Assembly: GCA_033725935.1 (NCBI GenBank)
Contig: MU867084.1
Coordinates: 248,001-312,000 of the forward strand
DNA length: 64,000 bases
Origin: Cladorrhinum sp. PSN259
Taxonomy: Eukaryota > Ascomycota > Sordariomycetes > Sordariales > Podosporaceae
Direction: 5' to 3'
The notes beneath the pieces were generated by a model that ran no database searches, was not told where the DNA came from, and worked only from the letters and a program-made list of their open reading frames with translations. Position 1 is the first letter of the stretch. Each line of letters starts with the position of its first letter. The translations under genes were made by a program, and so were the position numbers. This document shows positions 43,216 through 55,023 of the stretch, in pieces.

Positions 43216-45393
43216 ATGGTTGGCCAACACATTCCCTACATTGACGTTGATGACGATGGTGAAGACAACAACCAGGGCTCTCGAGTTGCAGCTCGGCTCA
43301 ATGAGATTCATGACTTCGGCGACTGGCAGCCATCCGCCCAACACGTACAGAGCGAATCAACTGTGGCTAGTACACTTGAAGAAGATCTCCAGATCGATAT
43401 CGATATCCAAAATGAACTCGATATCGAAGACAATCTTGCTGAAGAGATTGGCGAGGTCATTGACCTCACGGATGATGACTTTATGCCGATCAGGCCAGCA
43501 AGAGTCATGACCATTGGCTCAGAGAGAGAGCTGGCATCTGCTGTTATTAAAAGAGATGGCATGATCATCACACTGGGGACCAGCTTCAGGATCAAGGACC
43601 GTGATCGCGAAGGCGCCGAGTTTTTCAAGGTCATTTCCATCATTCAACACCTTCATCGCGATGGGCAGCAAGAGATTGTTCTTCGTGGTTGGAAATTTGC
43701 ACGAGCTAGACAGTTAATTGGCGAGCTGCCGATGAAGAAGAACGAGCTCTTCCTATTCTGCAACATGCAGAATGGTTGTCAAGATCCATGGCAGCAGCAA
43801 TCTCTTACCGATCTTCCTCTACATGCGGTGGGCAATATTCGCGATTTGCACATCTCCAATTTACCTTACCCAGAGGCCAGCCTGGCTTTCAAGCATCTCG
43901 CGACCCATGACAAGAACTGGATTGAGGAGTCTGATCCGCTGATCTGTCGCTGGAGGCGTGAGGCGTGGCACAACCCGGGCAGCAAAAAGCCTACTGAGAC
44001 TGCGCTGGTGAGGATTTTTAAGGACGAAGCCGACCATGGATACCGGTGTGACAACAGCTATCTGCTCAAACAATGGCGAGGCGGAAAGGTTCCAGGAGGT
44101 TCGTTTCGGTCCGACAGCGTCACGGATTTGGAGGATGCCAACCTGCAGACAAAGTTACATCGTAACCAGAAGTACACTGCTGGTGATGTCTTTGCAGGAG
44201 CTGGAGGTGCCTCCCGGGGTATTGAGCGGGCTGGCCTCCGCTTGCTGTTCTCTCTCGATCACTGGGAGCCGGCGGCACGCTCACTCCGTCTGAATTTCGA
44301 GGGTGGCGGCACCGAGATTCTCGAATGCGAAGTTTTCGACTTCATTCAGTATTACGGCCCTAGATGTGGTGTCGATATTCTGCATTTATCCCCTCCGTGC
44401 CAGGTATTTTCGCCTGCGCATACCACTCCGGGAAAGGACGATGAGAAAAACAGGGATATCTTGCTTGTATGCGGTCATCTGATTGACAAGGTACGGCCAC
44501 GGCTCTTCACGGTTGAGCAGACGTTCGGCATTCTCGCCCAAAAATTCCACGAGGACTTTACCGCCCTAATCCACGGATTTACCGGTCACGGTTATTCTGT
44601 CCGCTGGAAGGTAATCACCTTGGCCAATTTCGGAATCCCTCAGACGCGTAGGCGTCTCATCATCATCGGCTCCGCCCCTGGCGAGAAGTTGCCTCCCTTT
44701 CCTCAGCACACCCACAGCAAGGACGGAATCGGTGGCCTCCCGCGCTGGGTGACCCCGAAGCAGATTCTAGAAGAGAGGGTGGGACAACTATCGGCTGAAG
44801 AGCACAAACTTCACGTCAAGAAGTATTATGCTGTCCGAAAGGCGCCCTGGGATCCGTATCAAATGGCAAAGACCGTCACCTGCGGTGGGGGTAACTATCA
44901 CTGGAGTGGTAAACGCGACTTTACCAAACTCGAATACGCCGTTCTCCAAGGCTTCCCGACTTGGCACAAGTTTCATGAGAAGCAGGTCAAAAAGCAGATC
45001 GGAAACGCCTTTGCGCCCTCCGTCGTCAGGGTCTTTTACCAGCACCTGGTCAAGTGGTTGCTCAAGCAAGACGGCTTGGATAGGATTGAGGCCGTCAACC
45101 CTCCCCCCGTGGATCCCAATCAACCTGCCGTCCGCCCAATTAGGATTCGCGAAGATCCCAAGGTGATCGTCGATATTGTTGAGGACGACATCGTGTCCGA
45201 CGAGCTGACTTACTTGTCAACCAAAGGTGTTATCCTCAAAAATAGCGTAATCATCACCAATCCTGATGTTCACATGACGATTGAGGGCGACGACATTGCC
45301 GGCGACGACCCGTATGATTCTTCCAGCTCCGGGAGCGCTACCATGAGAGGTGATGATAGTGACCTGGAGGACGCTGAGGACGGCACCATCTAA
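43216..45393 (+). CDS. rid: RID/Masc1-type DNA cytosine-5 methyltransferase
   Basis: Putative C5 cytosine methyltransferase of the group required for repeat-induced point mutation (Neurospora RID) and premeiotic methylation (Ascobolus Masc1). Single coding exon, 725 residues from ATG 43216 (MVGQHIPYIDVDDDG). The N-terminal half has acidic segments and a BAH-like region (about 100-200). Motif I is DVFAGAGGASRGIERAG (about 323-339). Motif IV is LSPPCQVFSPAHTT with catalytic Cys395. Motif VI reads EQT (434-436) in place of ENV, a hallmark of this family. Motif VIII is QTRRRLIIIGSAPG, and motif X is QIGNAFAPSVV. An acidic C-terminal tail follows. The long gap between VIII and X is the target-recognition region. 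A RID gene implies that the species has or had RIP. It lies head-to-head with the HhH-GPD glycosylase. Confidence 0.94.
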   Translation: MVGQHIPYIDVDDDGEDNNQGSRVAARLNEIHDFGDWQPSAQHVQSESTVASTLEEDLQIDIDIQNELDIEDNLAEEIGEVIDLTDDDFMPIRPARVMTIGSERELASAVIKRDGMIITLGTSFRIKDRDREGAEFFKVISIIQHLHRDGQQEIVLRGWKFARARQLIGELPMKKNELFLFCNMQNGCQDPWQQQSLTDLPLHAVGNIRDLHISNLPYPEASLAFKHLATHDKNWIEESDPLICRWRREAWHNPGSKKPTETALVRIFKDEADHGYRCDNSYLLKQWRGGKVPGGSFRSDSVTDLEDANLQTKLHRNQKYTAGDVFAGAGGASRGIERAGLRLLFSLDHWEPAARSLRLNFEGGGTEILECEVFDFIQYYGPRCGVDILHLSPPCQVFSPAHTTPGKDDEKNRDILLVCGHLIDKVRPRLFTVEQTFGILAQKFHEDFTALIHGFTGHGYSVRWKVITLANFGIPQTRRRLIIIGSAPGEKLPPFPQHTHSKDGIGGLPRWVTPKQILEERVGQLSAEEHKLHVKKYYAVRKAPWDPYQMAKTVTCGGGNYHWSGKRDFTKLEYAVLQGFPTWHKFHEKQVKKQIGNAFAPSVVRVFYQHLVKWLLKQDGLDRIEAVNPPPVDPNQPAVRPIRIREDPKVIVDIVEDDIVSDELTYLSTKGVILKNSVIITNPDVHMTIEGDDIAGDDPYDSSSSGSATMRGDDSDLEDAEDGTI

Positions 45394-46986
45394 GGAAATT
45401 CTAAGTTGCAATTGCGGCCCGATTTCCTGAGAATTTTGTACGACCAGCAGAGAACTCTGTATGTCTTCGAGTTTGCTTTTAGCAATCGCATTGAAGACAA
45501 AGGAGACAATTTTTTATTTTCCTTTTTGGGTCGAGGGGACAAGGAAGAGGCGAGAGAAGGGTTTGATCTCGAATCTTTTTTTTTCCATACAAGACATGTC
45601 AGGAATGATACACCATATATTCTTTTCCAGATCATAATATGAATGGATATGGACCGGGCGGGAGGGGGGTTTGTGTTTGAGTAGTATTTTGTTTTTGTAG
45701 TCATCTGAAGTTTGTTTCTTCTTTTTTCTTCTTTTTTTCTTCAATCGGTCAATAAGTATGGATGGATGGACCAGAGGAGGAAGGATAAATGGAAATGGAA
45801 ATGGCAATACCCCCGAGGAGAAGGAGGAAGAAACCATGATACCCACTGTATACAGAAGGGGATGAGAGCCTTTAGTACCTACCCGGCGACAAAGAGTTGA
45901 CAAAATGTTTCGAGAAAGAGACCAGCAAAGGGATAGATGGATAATCAGCCGCAAATTGCAAACTGCAAGTAAATTTGATCTGATTCCGAAATCGTCGGAA
46001 AGACTGGGCAAAATTTAACCATTAAGAAATATCCATGATTTACCAAGCGTGGTAGAGAACAGAAGTAAAAAAATTTTTAAAGAAAGAAGCATAATAAGGA
46101 AAAGAAAATAATAAAATAATAAATTTAACGCCAAACCCCGGGATCAACTTTTCTACATGTACATAAGCACAACGCTTGCCACATTCAACAATGCCAGCGT
46201 ATACATTTTCTATACGTAGATACATATACATACATCCTGATACCGTTGGATGTTTATTTATGTCATGAAAAACAAAAGATAAAATAAAAGAAGAAATCTA
46301 GATGGGATGAACCGCACTACCTTAAACAACTTCTAAACCATATCAGGCAATGGAGTAACGCTCAGTAGATAAAAGAGGGCTTCTAGAAAAAGATATGAAA
46401 AGAAAAGAGAGGTGACCATATATCTGAATATCGAAATAGTAAATAGTCATTTAGTGGCTGAATCGTACAGAAGCACAGGAAATTGGAAAGCCGCACTATG
46501 GTGACGAATTACGAACCTGCTGCTCATGAGGTCATCCCTAGGAGCGAGCAGCACAGAATAATGGACAATGATCAAATATAAGCTTGATTTATATATGCTT
46601 TGTTACTTCTAGGGGAGTTGATCCCCCACACGACTGTCATAATCCAATGTTACAACTACCTACAAAAGTTCCAAAAATGGCTGGGGTAGAGCCCGTTTTT
46701 CCGAATCGAGATTGCCCCCCAGTGAATGAAAAAGATCTCGCGGTTCACTTCCCCCAAAAGTCGCAGGTATCATGTCTACGATGAAAAAAAAATGAGACCC
46801 AGACCGAACCCGAAACCGAACCCGGCCCGACTTTACCATCCCTTGAAAACAACTGATCCGATTTTATAACCATTATTACACCATCCACCCACCCTCCTTT
46901 TCATTTTGTGGTGGTTGTTGTTAGAGTGTAAGAGGAAATAATCTAATTTAGATGCTTGATCGCCGCTTTTGTCGACGTCAAGGACT
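45394..46986. other. Convergent intergenic region, no gene seen
   Basis: AT-rich 3' flanks of the methyltransferase and OSBP genes, with T tracts near 45580 and 45720-45745. Short frames lack recognisable domains. Confidence 0.55.
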
Positions 46987-48937
46987 CTACCCGCGAGCAT
47001 CCACAAAATCATCCTCATCATGGGAATCTTTCGTGTTGGATCGAGACAAATCATTCCTCATGTCCTGGTGAAAGTCGATCAATGGCCCTTCTTTAGCTCG
47101 ATTACCCGTCGCCGCGAGCATTGCTTGGATCTCGGTTGTACTCTCATGTGCTGAGTCAAGGGGAGGTTTTGGGCCGATCGGTTTCTTCTCTGGAACTTTA
47201 GTTGATGCCCGAGGTGGCGATGATGGCTTGTCATCCTCAAAGTTTATCAGATCATCGCCGTCTTTCCCAGGCGACGTTGGGGGCCGAGCATCCGGATCAG
47301 ACAGGGATGCCCTTGGGGGTATCACAATCTTGTGCTCCAGTTTTTGACCCTTAACGATGGGATAAATGGCCATTATCTGCGCGGCCTGTTTCTCGGGGGT
47401 CGTCGCATCTCTGTTATGTGTGGTTAGCAACGTATCAAAGAAAACCCATACAGGGTTGTTCTCACATGTGTGCGTTGATAATCCACTCAAGATCCTCCTC
47501 GCCTTCTTCAGGCCCTCCGGGGCCGCCCTTTACTCGTCTGAATAGCTTGGGATGCCATTCAAAACCGTCGTTCGCTCTTACGGCGGCCTCTTCGCGCTGA
47601 GCCTCCTCGATTTTGGTCTTCTCGTCAGTAGCGAGCTCATGGTTCCTATCCTTTACGGCCTGTACGGTTTTCGCCCAAAGCTTTTGCGATTCTCGCTCCT
47701 CTTGCTCTTCGAGTGGCCGAGAGATCGGTGGGCTATGCTTTGCTCGAAGGGCGTTGAAGAACATGTCTTTTTGACCGGTCTTTTTTACGTGTTAGCAGAG
47801 TATGTCGGCATTGCAGAACGCTCTTGTAAAACTTGCCTTCACATCTCTAATAAACATTTCCTCGCTCCAAAGGCCAGAGATTTCATAGAGTAGTTCTCCA
47901 GTGTTCTCGTTTCTGACAGTTCCGCCAATGGCGTTATAGGTCCCGCTGACCCAGCCCTTGGTCTTGAATTCAATGTCGGCAACGAGGCCCGTCTCCGGGC
48001 ATCGCACATAACTGTGATCTCCCAACTCATACTTCATCTTCCCAAAGAGAATGCCTCTTGCGTACATGTTTGGCTGAGTGAGAATGCTGAGGGTTACATC
48101 ATGTTAGCACTCTCGTTTCGAAAAGGGCAAGGCTGGTGGTAGGCCTCACTATCGCTCTCCCTTTTTCGGGTCCTTGCCCCTATTTAAAAGTGTCAAAATT
48201 GCGGTTCCCTCCATCATACTGGCAGCAGAGTTGCCCAGAAACTTGCTCCTGGGCTTGAGTGTCCCATCAACCCTAATATTATGACCCGGTACCATGTAGA
48301 AGTAGCTGGACTTGGGAGGGTGGTGTGATGTTTGTTCAGAAATATAATAACCTCTGGTCCCGTCGGGGAAGTCCCAGTAGCAGGTGAATATCTCGCCCAA
48401 AATGGGATTTAGTGGCTTCTTGACCCCCGGGGGACGGATGTGCCAACCGCTCAGGTAGAACTTGACTACGCCAAGAAAGCGCTCAACCGGGTCATCGATA
48501 GTAGGGATCGGGAGAAGCATTTCGGGGTGACACATGAAGTTGGTGATGCGCTCCAACATGCTGCGAGGCTCGAGGATGAATGTCGGCAGTACGACCCGGC
48601 TGAGGTCGGCGCCGGGCCTCAGCTGAGAAATGATATGGGACAGGACATTGCCCTGGTCGGGTTCGACAACGAGGGTGTCGTCTTCGATCTGATCGGAGCC
48701 GTCTCCGGATGACCGGCTGCCTGTATGTCAGACATTGGTATTAGCACAAGCATAAATTTAAGATTTCAGCCAGTGTCCGGTCTCTTGCCTCCCTTACGAT
48801 GCCGGAGGATCTCGACAGGTCCACCATCTACGTGATTTGCTTTTGTGCTCAAAAAGGGTCCCCATGACACAGCAGACCACAAGCGACTCACTGGCATTTG
48901 AAGTGGCCCGACGACGTGCCGAGACTAGGCCCATCAT
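46987..48937 (-). CDS. Oxysterol-binding protein family, Osh6/Osh7-like lipid transfer protein
   Basis: Lipid exchanger of the ORP family; Osh6/7 move phosphatidylserine against PI4P between ER and plasma membrane. Exons complement(46987..47410, 47466..47779, 47837..48086, 48150..48720) are firm. The N-terminal exon ends at the donor at 48798. Two starts fit: ATG 48897 read straight (552 residues), or ATG 48937 in strong context CAACAATG with an extra 64-bp intron 48828-48891 (544 residues). Seen: QGNVLSHIISQLRPG, LPTFILEPRSMLE, YLSGWHI, KKPLNPILGEIF, the family signature EQTSHHPP, and a helical segment RKLW-like to FEWHPKLF. A disordered acidic tail ends FVDARG. Intron 47780-47836 is GC-AG. 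No PH domain or ankyrin repeats, as in short yeast Osh proteins. Confidence 0.92.
47780..47836 (-). other. GC-AG intron in the Osh6/7-like gene
   Basis: Minus strand: exon ...GATGTGAAG, donor GCAAGT at 47836, branch GCTAAC, acceptor AAAAAAG ending 47780, 57 bp, phase 0. The nearby GT would shift the frame. Splicing joins FIRDVK to TGQKDMFF. Confidence 0.85.
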
Positions 48938-51446
48938 TGTTGCGTTCTTTCCGACGACTCTGAGACGGTTTGTATGTCTTCAGAAGAAAATTATCAAAAA
49001 GTGGGTATCAGATATAGAGGGGTGAAGATTGTTGAGACTGGTGTCCCAACAGCTTTAGGAAAACGATGTCGAAAATTTATGAGGGTCGAATTCGGATGCC
49101 TGGAGAGCCGGGCCGGTGACCAAAAAAAAAATACGTCGAAGACGAGGCACACTTATTTATTAACAGGCACCACCAGGCTGGCCGGGACTCGTGCGGGTGG
49201 AAGTTCTTCTAGATGACGAGCGGAATTCGCAGCTTGCACCGACCCGGGCGGGGCGATGAGGGACGACCAGGACCGGGGGGATGAGCAATGACGTGGGTCC
49301 TCCCAGATGCCGCAACTGAATTATTAGGTGATTGTTCAACGTTTGGAAGCCACCAACGCTCTTTTCTCTTCGGATGCGCAGTGATCATTTATACCCCGCC
49401 ATTTATTAGCAAATGTCATCCCCCTTCCGCCCTTCGCTTCTTGGCTTTTGTTCTTTTCTTTTCCATCCAAGAACCGCCGAAGGTTTCTTCTTCTCTCCTT
49501 CCCTTTCCCGTGCCACACCTCCCCACGTGGTGGGGTTCCCTCTATTGACCCCTCACCCCACACAAGCTTTAAAATAAAATACGGTCTGAGGAGGAGACGA
49601 GCGGGATCGGAATTATGATTTCAACTGCTTGCCCCCACAATTTCTGTCTCCTGGGACAAAGGTTTGTTGTGTGTATGTGAAGTATGTGAAGCTATTCAGA
49701 CATTGGTTTGGACTTTGATAGACAGAACTGGCTTCTAATAGTTTGTCGCTAGAGTCATCCATCTGTACTTTGACTATTTGCGCTAGTATGAAAAGGGCCT
49801 TCCAAGAGAAATAATTCATAAATACCACCCCGAAATTAAACTTTTAAACGCTGAGAGGCCGGGACTGCAGACACTCTGTAACCCCACAAGGGAGAGGATC
49901 AGAGACTTTTCTTCAAACGCGATCAAGACATTTCGGTTGAGCGCCGGGACAGAGAAGAATGATTCGGACATATATATCATTGAACACCTTATACATATCT
50001 CCTCTCTGTTTTTTTTTCTTGTCGTATTCACCTCTTTCTTCGCAGCCACGTACCACCCAGCTGGTATTTCGTATTGATTGGAGTTGGAAATCTCGATCCG
50101 CCAAGTAAGCACTTGCTGCACATTTATTACCCCAATCCGTGATCACCGCCTCCTGGGCCTCAAAAATCCCATGGCGAACCATGGCACAGCATGGGATGAA
50201 GATTCAAAGACTAAAGAGGTGGAAGTGAGGATTGACACCAACTGAACCTTTGGAATGGAAGTTGCTGAAAATCCCCAGAATAAGTGCGACACCTTGGCTC
50301 CGCGAAGACCCTGGATAATATCATGCCTCGTTGTCGTGGATGCTGCTGCTTGCTTACCTCACAAGTATTCCGTAGATCCGCAGATCCCCTTCCCAGCATG
50401 GATTATTTGACGGCCATTCAGTCCCCAGTCTCCCAGTGCACAGCTGAGCTGCCGCCAAAAAGGCATGGGTGACGTTGGAACTCGTGTGTGCGTGTGGTAC
50501 TGGAAGGGGCTGAAGAAACAGATATCAAAAAAGTTTCTTCATTGATGCAGTACGAGGTTGCACCCGTCTACGGAAATCCAGCCATGCTTGGCCATGCGAA
50601 ACAGCGGGATGGCTGCTCGTGGAGACAACGCTGTGGAGAGGCCCGTTCTCGACCCTGAAACATAAAGCCATTTAGCTTTAGCTTCAACTTGATCTCCGCA
50701 TCAGATGCAAATTGGCTGGGGATGTGTTTTGGGCTTGCTGGACCACAAAAACACAATCATTACGCAGGATCGTCATCTTCAGCACTTGCGTCTCAATAGT
50801 TTTCTTTTTTCCCTGCAATTCTTGGCTCTCGGTTTGAGGAGTCAGCTCTTCCAGTCTGCAACTGCCAATCTGCAAGTCCGAACTCCCTGGAATCCGGGCA
50901 ATCCACATTGGGACACTTTTATTCAACGGCTGTCACCCTGTTTAGGAAAGGGGACTGGAACCTGGAAGCCACTCCCTCGCGTTGGCCCCAGTCTGGCGCA
51001 GACCACCACTGCACCCCCTCGAGTTGCACTTCCCCGTGCGCCCACATAGCACAAAGCGGTGTCCCGTCCCTGCCCTGGAGGCTGTGGTTCGGTTCAGGAG
51101 GCTTGCCCCGCCTAGTTGCAAGCAATAGGGAGCTGCACATATTCCCAGTCCAGAGACCGCCAGCCCTTGCGGTATCTGCCCGCCAGTCTGTCTTCCCACT
51201 CACCATTCACCACCACTCGATCCTCTCTACTCCAACTAACGAATCCCGGCTGCCCAACCCGTAATCAACTGGGCTCGACCGAGTCACATGCGCAGCTACA
51301 AAGCCCAAAGCAACGGGCCTTTTTGGCAGCTCCACAACCAATTGTCGGGCTGCCAGGCGTATATCGACAACGGGCACATGCCAGCTTACTGTTTTGGTCA
51401 GGGCAACACGGTTCACAAATAGGGGCTACACCACACGCAATTGAAA
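48938..51446. promoter_or_regulatory. Divergent intergenic region, no gene seen
   Basis: About 2.5 kb between the Osh-like start and the start of the large orphan gene. Short overlapping frames at 50700-51640 lack domains; both promoters lie here. Confidence 0.5.
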
Positions 51447-54400
51447 ATGATGGAGAACGAATCGCCCACCGTCGCCATGCACGACGATGGCAAGGCTTCA
51501 AAGAGGGGTCGTCTGATAGGCAAGATCTTCGGCAGGGACCGTGATCGCGAGCGGAAGGCCCCAAGTGACGACGCCAGCTCGGTGAATGACTTTCTTCACG
51601 GACCGTCCGATACCCTACAAGTTGCCCATGCAGCACCGCCCATGCTCACGAAGCTTGACACAAAGAGCGTCTCGCGATATCCAAACGCCAACCAAGTCCA
51701 TCGACCCAGCGACCCTCCTCAACCAGACCTCACGGCGCGTAATCATTCAAACAGCCCAAGGATCAAGGCCAATAAAAAAGGACTGAATGTTCGATTTGCG
51801 GTGACCGAGCCTGATGTAATGGGAGAGGGCGGTGACGAGTGTGAGGATCCCACAATTGAGATAACAAAACGGAAGAAGCCACGCGTACCACAAGTTGCTG
51901 CGTCTGCCACATCCGCCCGGTCGACCGACGCATTCAGTGCACGAGCAGCGCTCCAAGAGGCACAAGCAAGTCGTGGGTCGTTTGAAGCGCCCCCTCTGCG
52001 ACGAACTCAGACTGGTTTCTCTACCATCTCTGACGATTCAGAACCACCGCCCGCGCCTCCACCGAGAGCGACTTCTACAAGTACGCGACTCCTGGGCACA
52101 CCTGTGGCTGAGAATGACGAAAAGAGAAGGTCGTTTCTTGAAATTCAACAGGCTCAGATGCGAGTGGCCGAGGGCCAGGCGTTCAAAGCTGTTCGCGCTG
52201 CATCTGGAGATCACTCGCGATCTGATCAGTCGCCCTCACGAAATGCACCCCCTACCCCTCCTGACCACGAGCCACAATCTGCCCTCACTGCGTCGCCCGA
52301 GTCGACTCAATTGCCACAGATTCAGCTTCCAAAAGCTCCCACAAGCCCTCCTTCGTCGGGTCCGCCTCCTGTTCCTGGCAAAAGGCGGCCAGGTGCACAC
52401 CCATCCCCGATTCCCTCTCCCGCCCCATCTACACCGCCAGAGACACAACGTAGGTCGCCTTCCAAAAATATACTTTCGCCTATACTTCAACAACCAACTT
52501 CGCCAGAAAGGTTCATGAAAAGCCCACGACTTGATCAGAGCCCTGTAATACTTGACTCGGCGGCGTCTTCGACTTTCCAGCACCCCTTTTCAATGTCACG
52601 GCAGGGTAGCAAAGTAACTGAGAGGGAGCATGGCTTGGTTACATCGCCACTAGCTGGAGGATCAAGCTTCGGGGATGTAGTGGCCGCTGCCGCAGAAGAT
52701 GCTATGAACACCTTCGTCCAGCGGACCAGGCATTTGTTCGAGCTCTTTCGTCTACATGCAGAGAGTGTATCACCGCTACTCAAATCCACACCGCATGATT
52801 TGGCTAGGGCGGCCTTGTGGTGGTTCTTGACAGGTCGAACTGCACTGGAAAATGCCGTTCGCGAACGACCTACTACCCCCGAATCTCAAAGAAAGAATGA
52901 AATAAATAAGCAGCAGGCATATACAGATCTGGCCAAAGGATACTGGCTGCTTGAGGAAGTTATGCCGGACCTGGTCAACAGTGGCCGCAGTCCAATTGAC
53001 AGAGAGGCGGAGGATGTTCGCACGACGCTCACCTCGAGTCTGCGCAAGTTGGCTGTGTCAATGAAGCGAAATGGGTTTTTACCGCCAGAAGAGGCCTATC
53101 TTCCTCAGATTCTGGATAGAACAATTTGGGTTGAATATCCTAAAATGCCCCAGGACCTCAGAATCATGCTCTGGGGGTCTTCAAGCCTGAGCCTCACCAG
53201 CAGTGACCGGGCTACCTCGGGAATGAGCATCCTAGAAACCATGCCACTGGGTGACTCGCCGGCTGCATTCTGCTTTGGCCGTTTCAAGGTCGACGTCTTT
53301 TTGATGGAACAGGGGAGGGAATCACAGCAGCTTTATCTCCCTTGCTTTATTTCTATCGTGAGACCTCAAACCCAAGCCGACATTTTGTTTGTGGCCGCGA
53401 GTCAAAATGGAGACGTTCAGCTACGAGTCTCTCAAAACAAGAGTACCGGGCCTACTTGGGAAGATGTTCGATGGCGCGCCGAAAAATTCATCCTTGAAGT
53501 ACGGCTGCCACGCGGGTTTGGACTTATTATCCAATGCACGCAACAGGCCTATTCTACCCTCCGGAGCATGTACGAGTTCAGCAACAAGCTTCATTCGTCT
53601 TTGTATCCCAGGCAAGATGAAAACTGTGTTTTCAAATCGACCCTTCGATCCTTCCAGTATCTCGACGGCGATCAACAAGCAAGGGCATTCCCGAAAGAAT
53701 CAATCGCAAATTGTGAGATTGCCGTGTTTGAACGCGTCTTGAGGGAAGGTGCTGCGACTGGACCTCGTACATATCACAGAGGATACAGAATAGCCGTTGT
53801 CACCGGACCAAGGACGAAAACTTTGAGTGGTATAAATCAGACTTACGCTCCACAAACGCCCATCCAGTTTACTTTTGTGCGCAACGAAGCCAAAGAACCG
53901 ACAATGTCACTCAAGTTTGATAATGGCCGGTTGAAGGGGAGCATGTCAATGACCTTTGCTGATGAGAAGGAGAGGCTGCGATTGCATTCCCTTCTTAGCG
54001 GGACAATGGTGGACCGCGACGAAGAGGTCTGCTGCTCAATTCCTTTGGCTGGGCTCTGGTTTTCGGAGAGATATGGTAACACGCAAGACAAGGGCCTGGT
54101 GGCACTTTCAAGCATGGGGTGGAACAAAGCTATGGTGATCAATAGTGACGGGGAAGGTGACCGGCCTAGCTGTGTTCTTGCTGATAAGTTGCGAGTCATT
54201 TATGAGTGCAAGGAAGGCACCTTCACCGACAGGATTAATGTCGCGCCAGGCGAGTTTAAGCTGCGGCTTGACGTACAAAATCCCAATTGTATGATGCTGT
54301 TTCGACAACCTCAAGTCGATGCTACGCTTACAGTTGGAGGGGCGAGCCTTCCTCGTGATTCAATAGGGCTGACTCGCGCCCTCGATGTGTTGCAACAGGC

Positions 54401-55023
54401 GCCAACTATTCGCACATTCAGCTTTTCCAAACTCGAGGATTTGCACAAGTTTGAAACTGCTATTACAGGGTTTGAAGTTCTCTTTGATGGGATTGCGTCT
54501 ACATTCGCCATTGCCCGTCGAAGAATGGTGGTGCCAATTCATAAGAAGTGGGAAGCCGGCGGTACGAGAATTCAGGTAGTTCAGCAGGATGGAGTGGCAC
54601 AGATCCTAGCATTCTTTGAGGACTTCTCCCATGGAAAGTGCATGGGCTTCAACCTGAAAGGGACGGATGTTTACGAGTCTTTTGGGAAAGCTGGCAAAGC
54701 CGGACTGAAACTTGTGGATGCCAAGTTCCCTCTTCCCAAGACGCTCCCGCCTGACCAAGACGCTGCGCAGGTAGCAGCTGATTCTGCGTTCTTGTGCTTG
54801 GATCTGCCCGAGTTGCCTGGGGAGCATGATGACATTTCTATTATTTTTGAGAGCGAAACTGGTAAGTTTTTTGCGGACTATATAAGAGATATCGAGAAGG
54901 GCATAGATTGCTGACTTGTCAATAGAACGTGATAGACTCATTGCATGCCTCCCGGCACCAGTCAAGGGTGGTTCAAGGATGCCTAATTTGAAGCTTAAGG
55001 GTATGTCCAAGGACAAGGAGTAA
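51447..55023 (+). CDS. Large conserved-looking fungal protein of unknown function
   Basis: CDS join(51447..54861, 54926..55023), 1170 residues. The intron 54862-54925 (GTAAGT...AATAG) replaces a spurious end and gives the C-terminus ERDRLIACLPAPVKGG...SKDKE. The first 420 residues are disordered, basic, Ser/Pro-rich, with a repeated RDRDRERK patch near residue 30 and PPPVPGKRRPG-type SH3-binding sequence. From AAEDAMNTFVQRTRHLFELF onward it is ordered: a helical block with DLARAALWWFLTGRTALENAV, then beta-rich modules (FCFGRFKVDVFLM, FILEVRLPRGFGLIIQC, SMSMTFADEKERLRLHSLLSG) that look like PH- or C2-like sandwiches repeated two or three times. No enzyme motif or membrane segment. I do not recognise the family; a membrane- or cytoskeleton-associated scaffold would fit but is unproven. 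ATG 51447 was chosen over the non-ATG extension. Confidence 0.85.
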
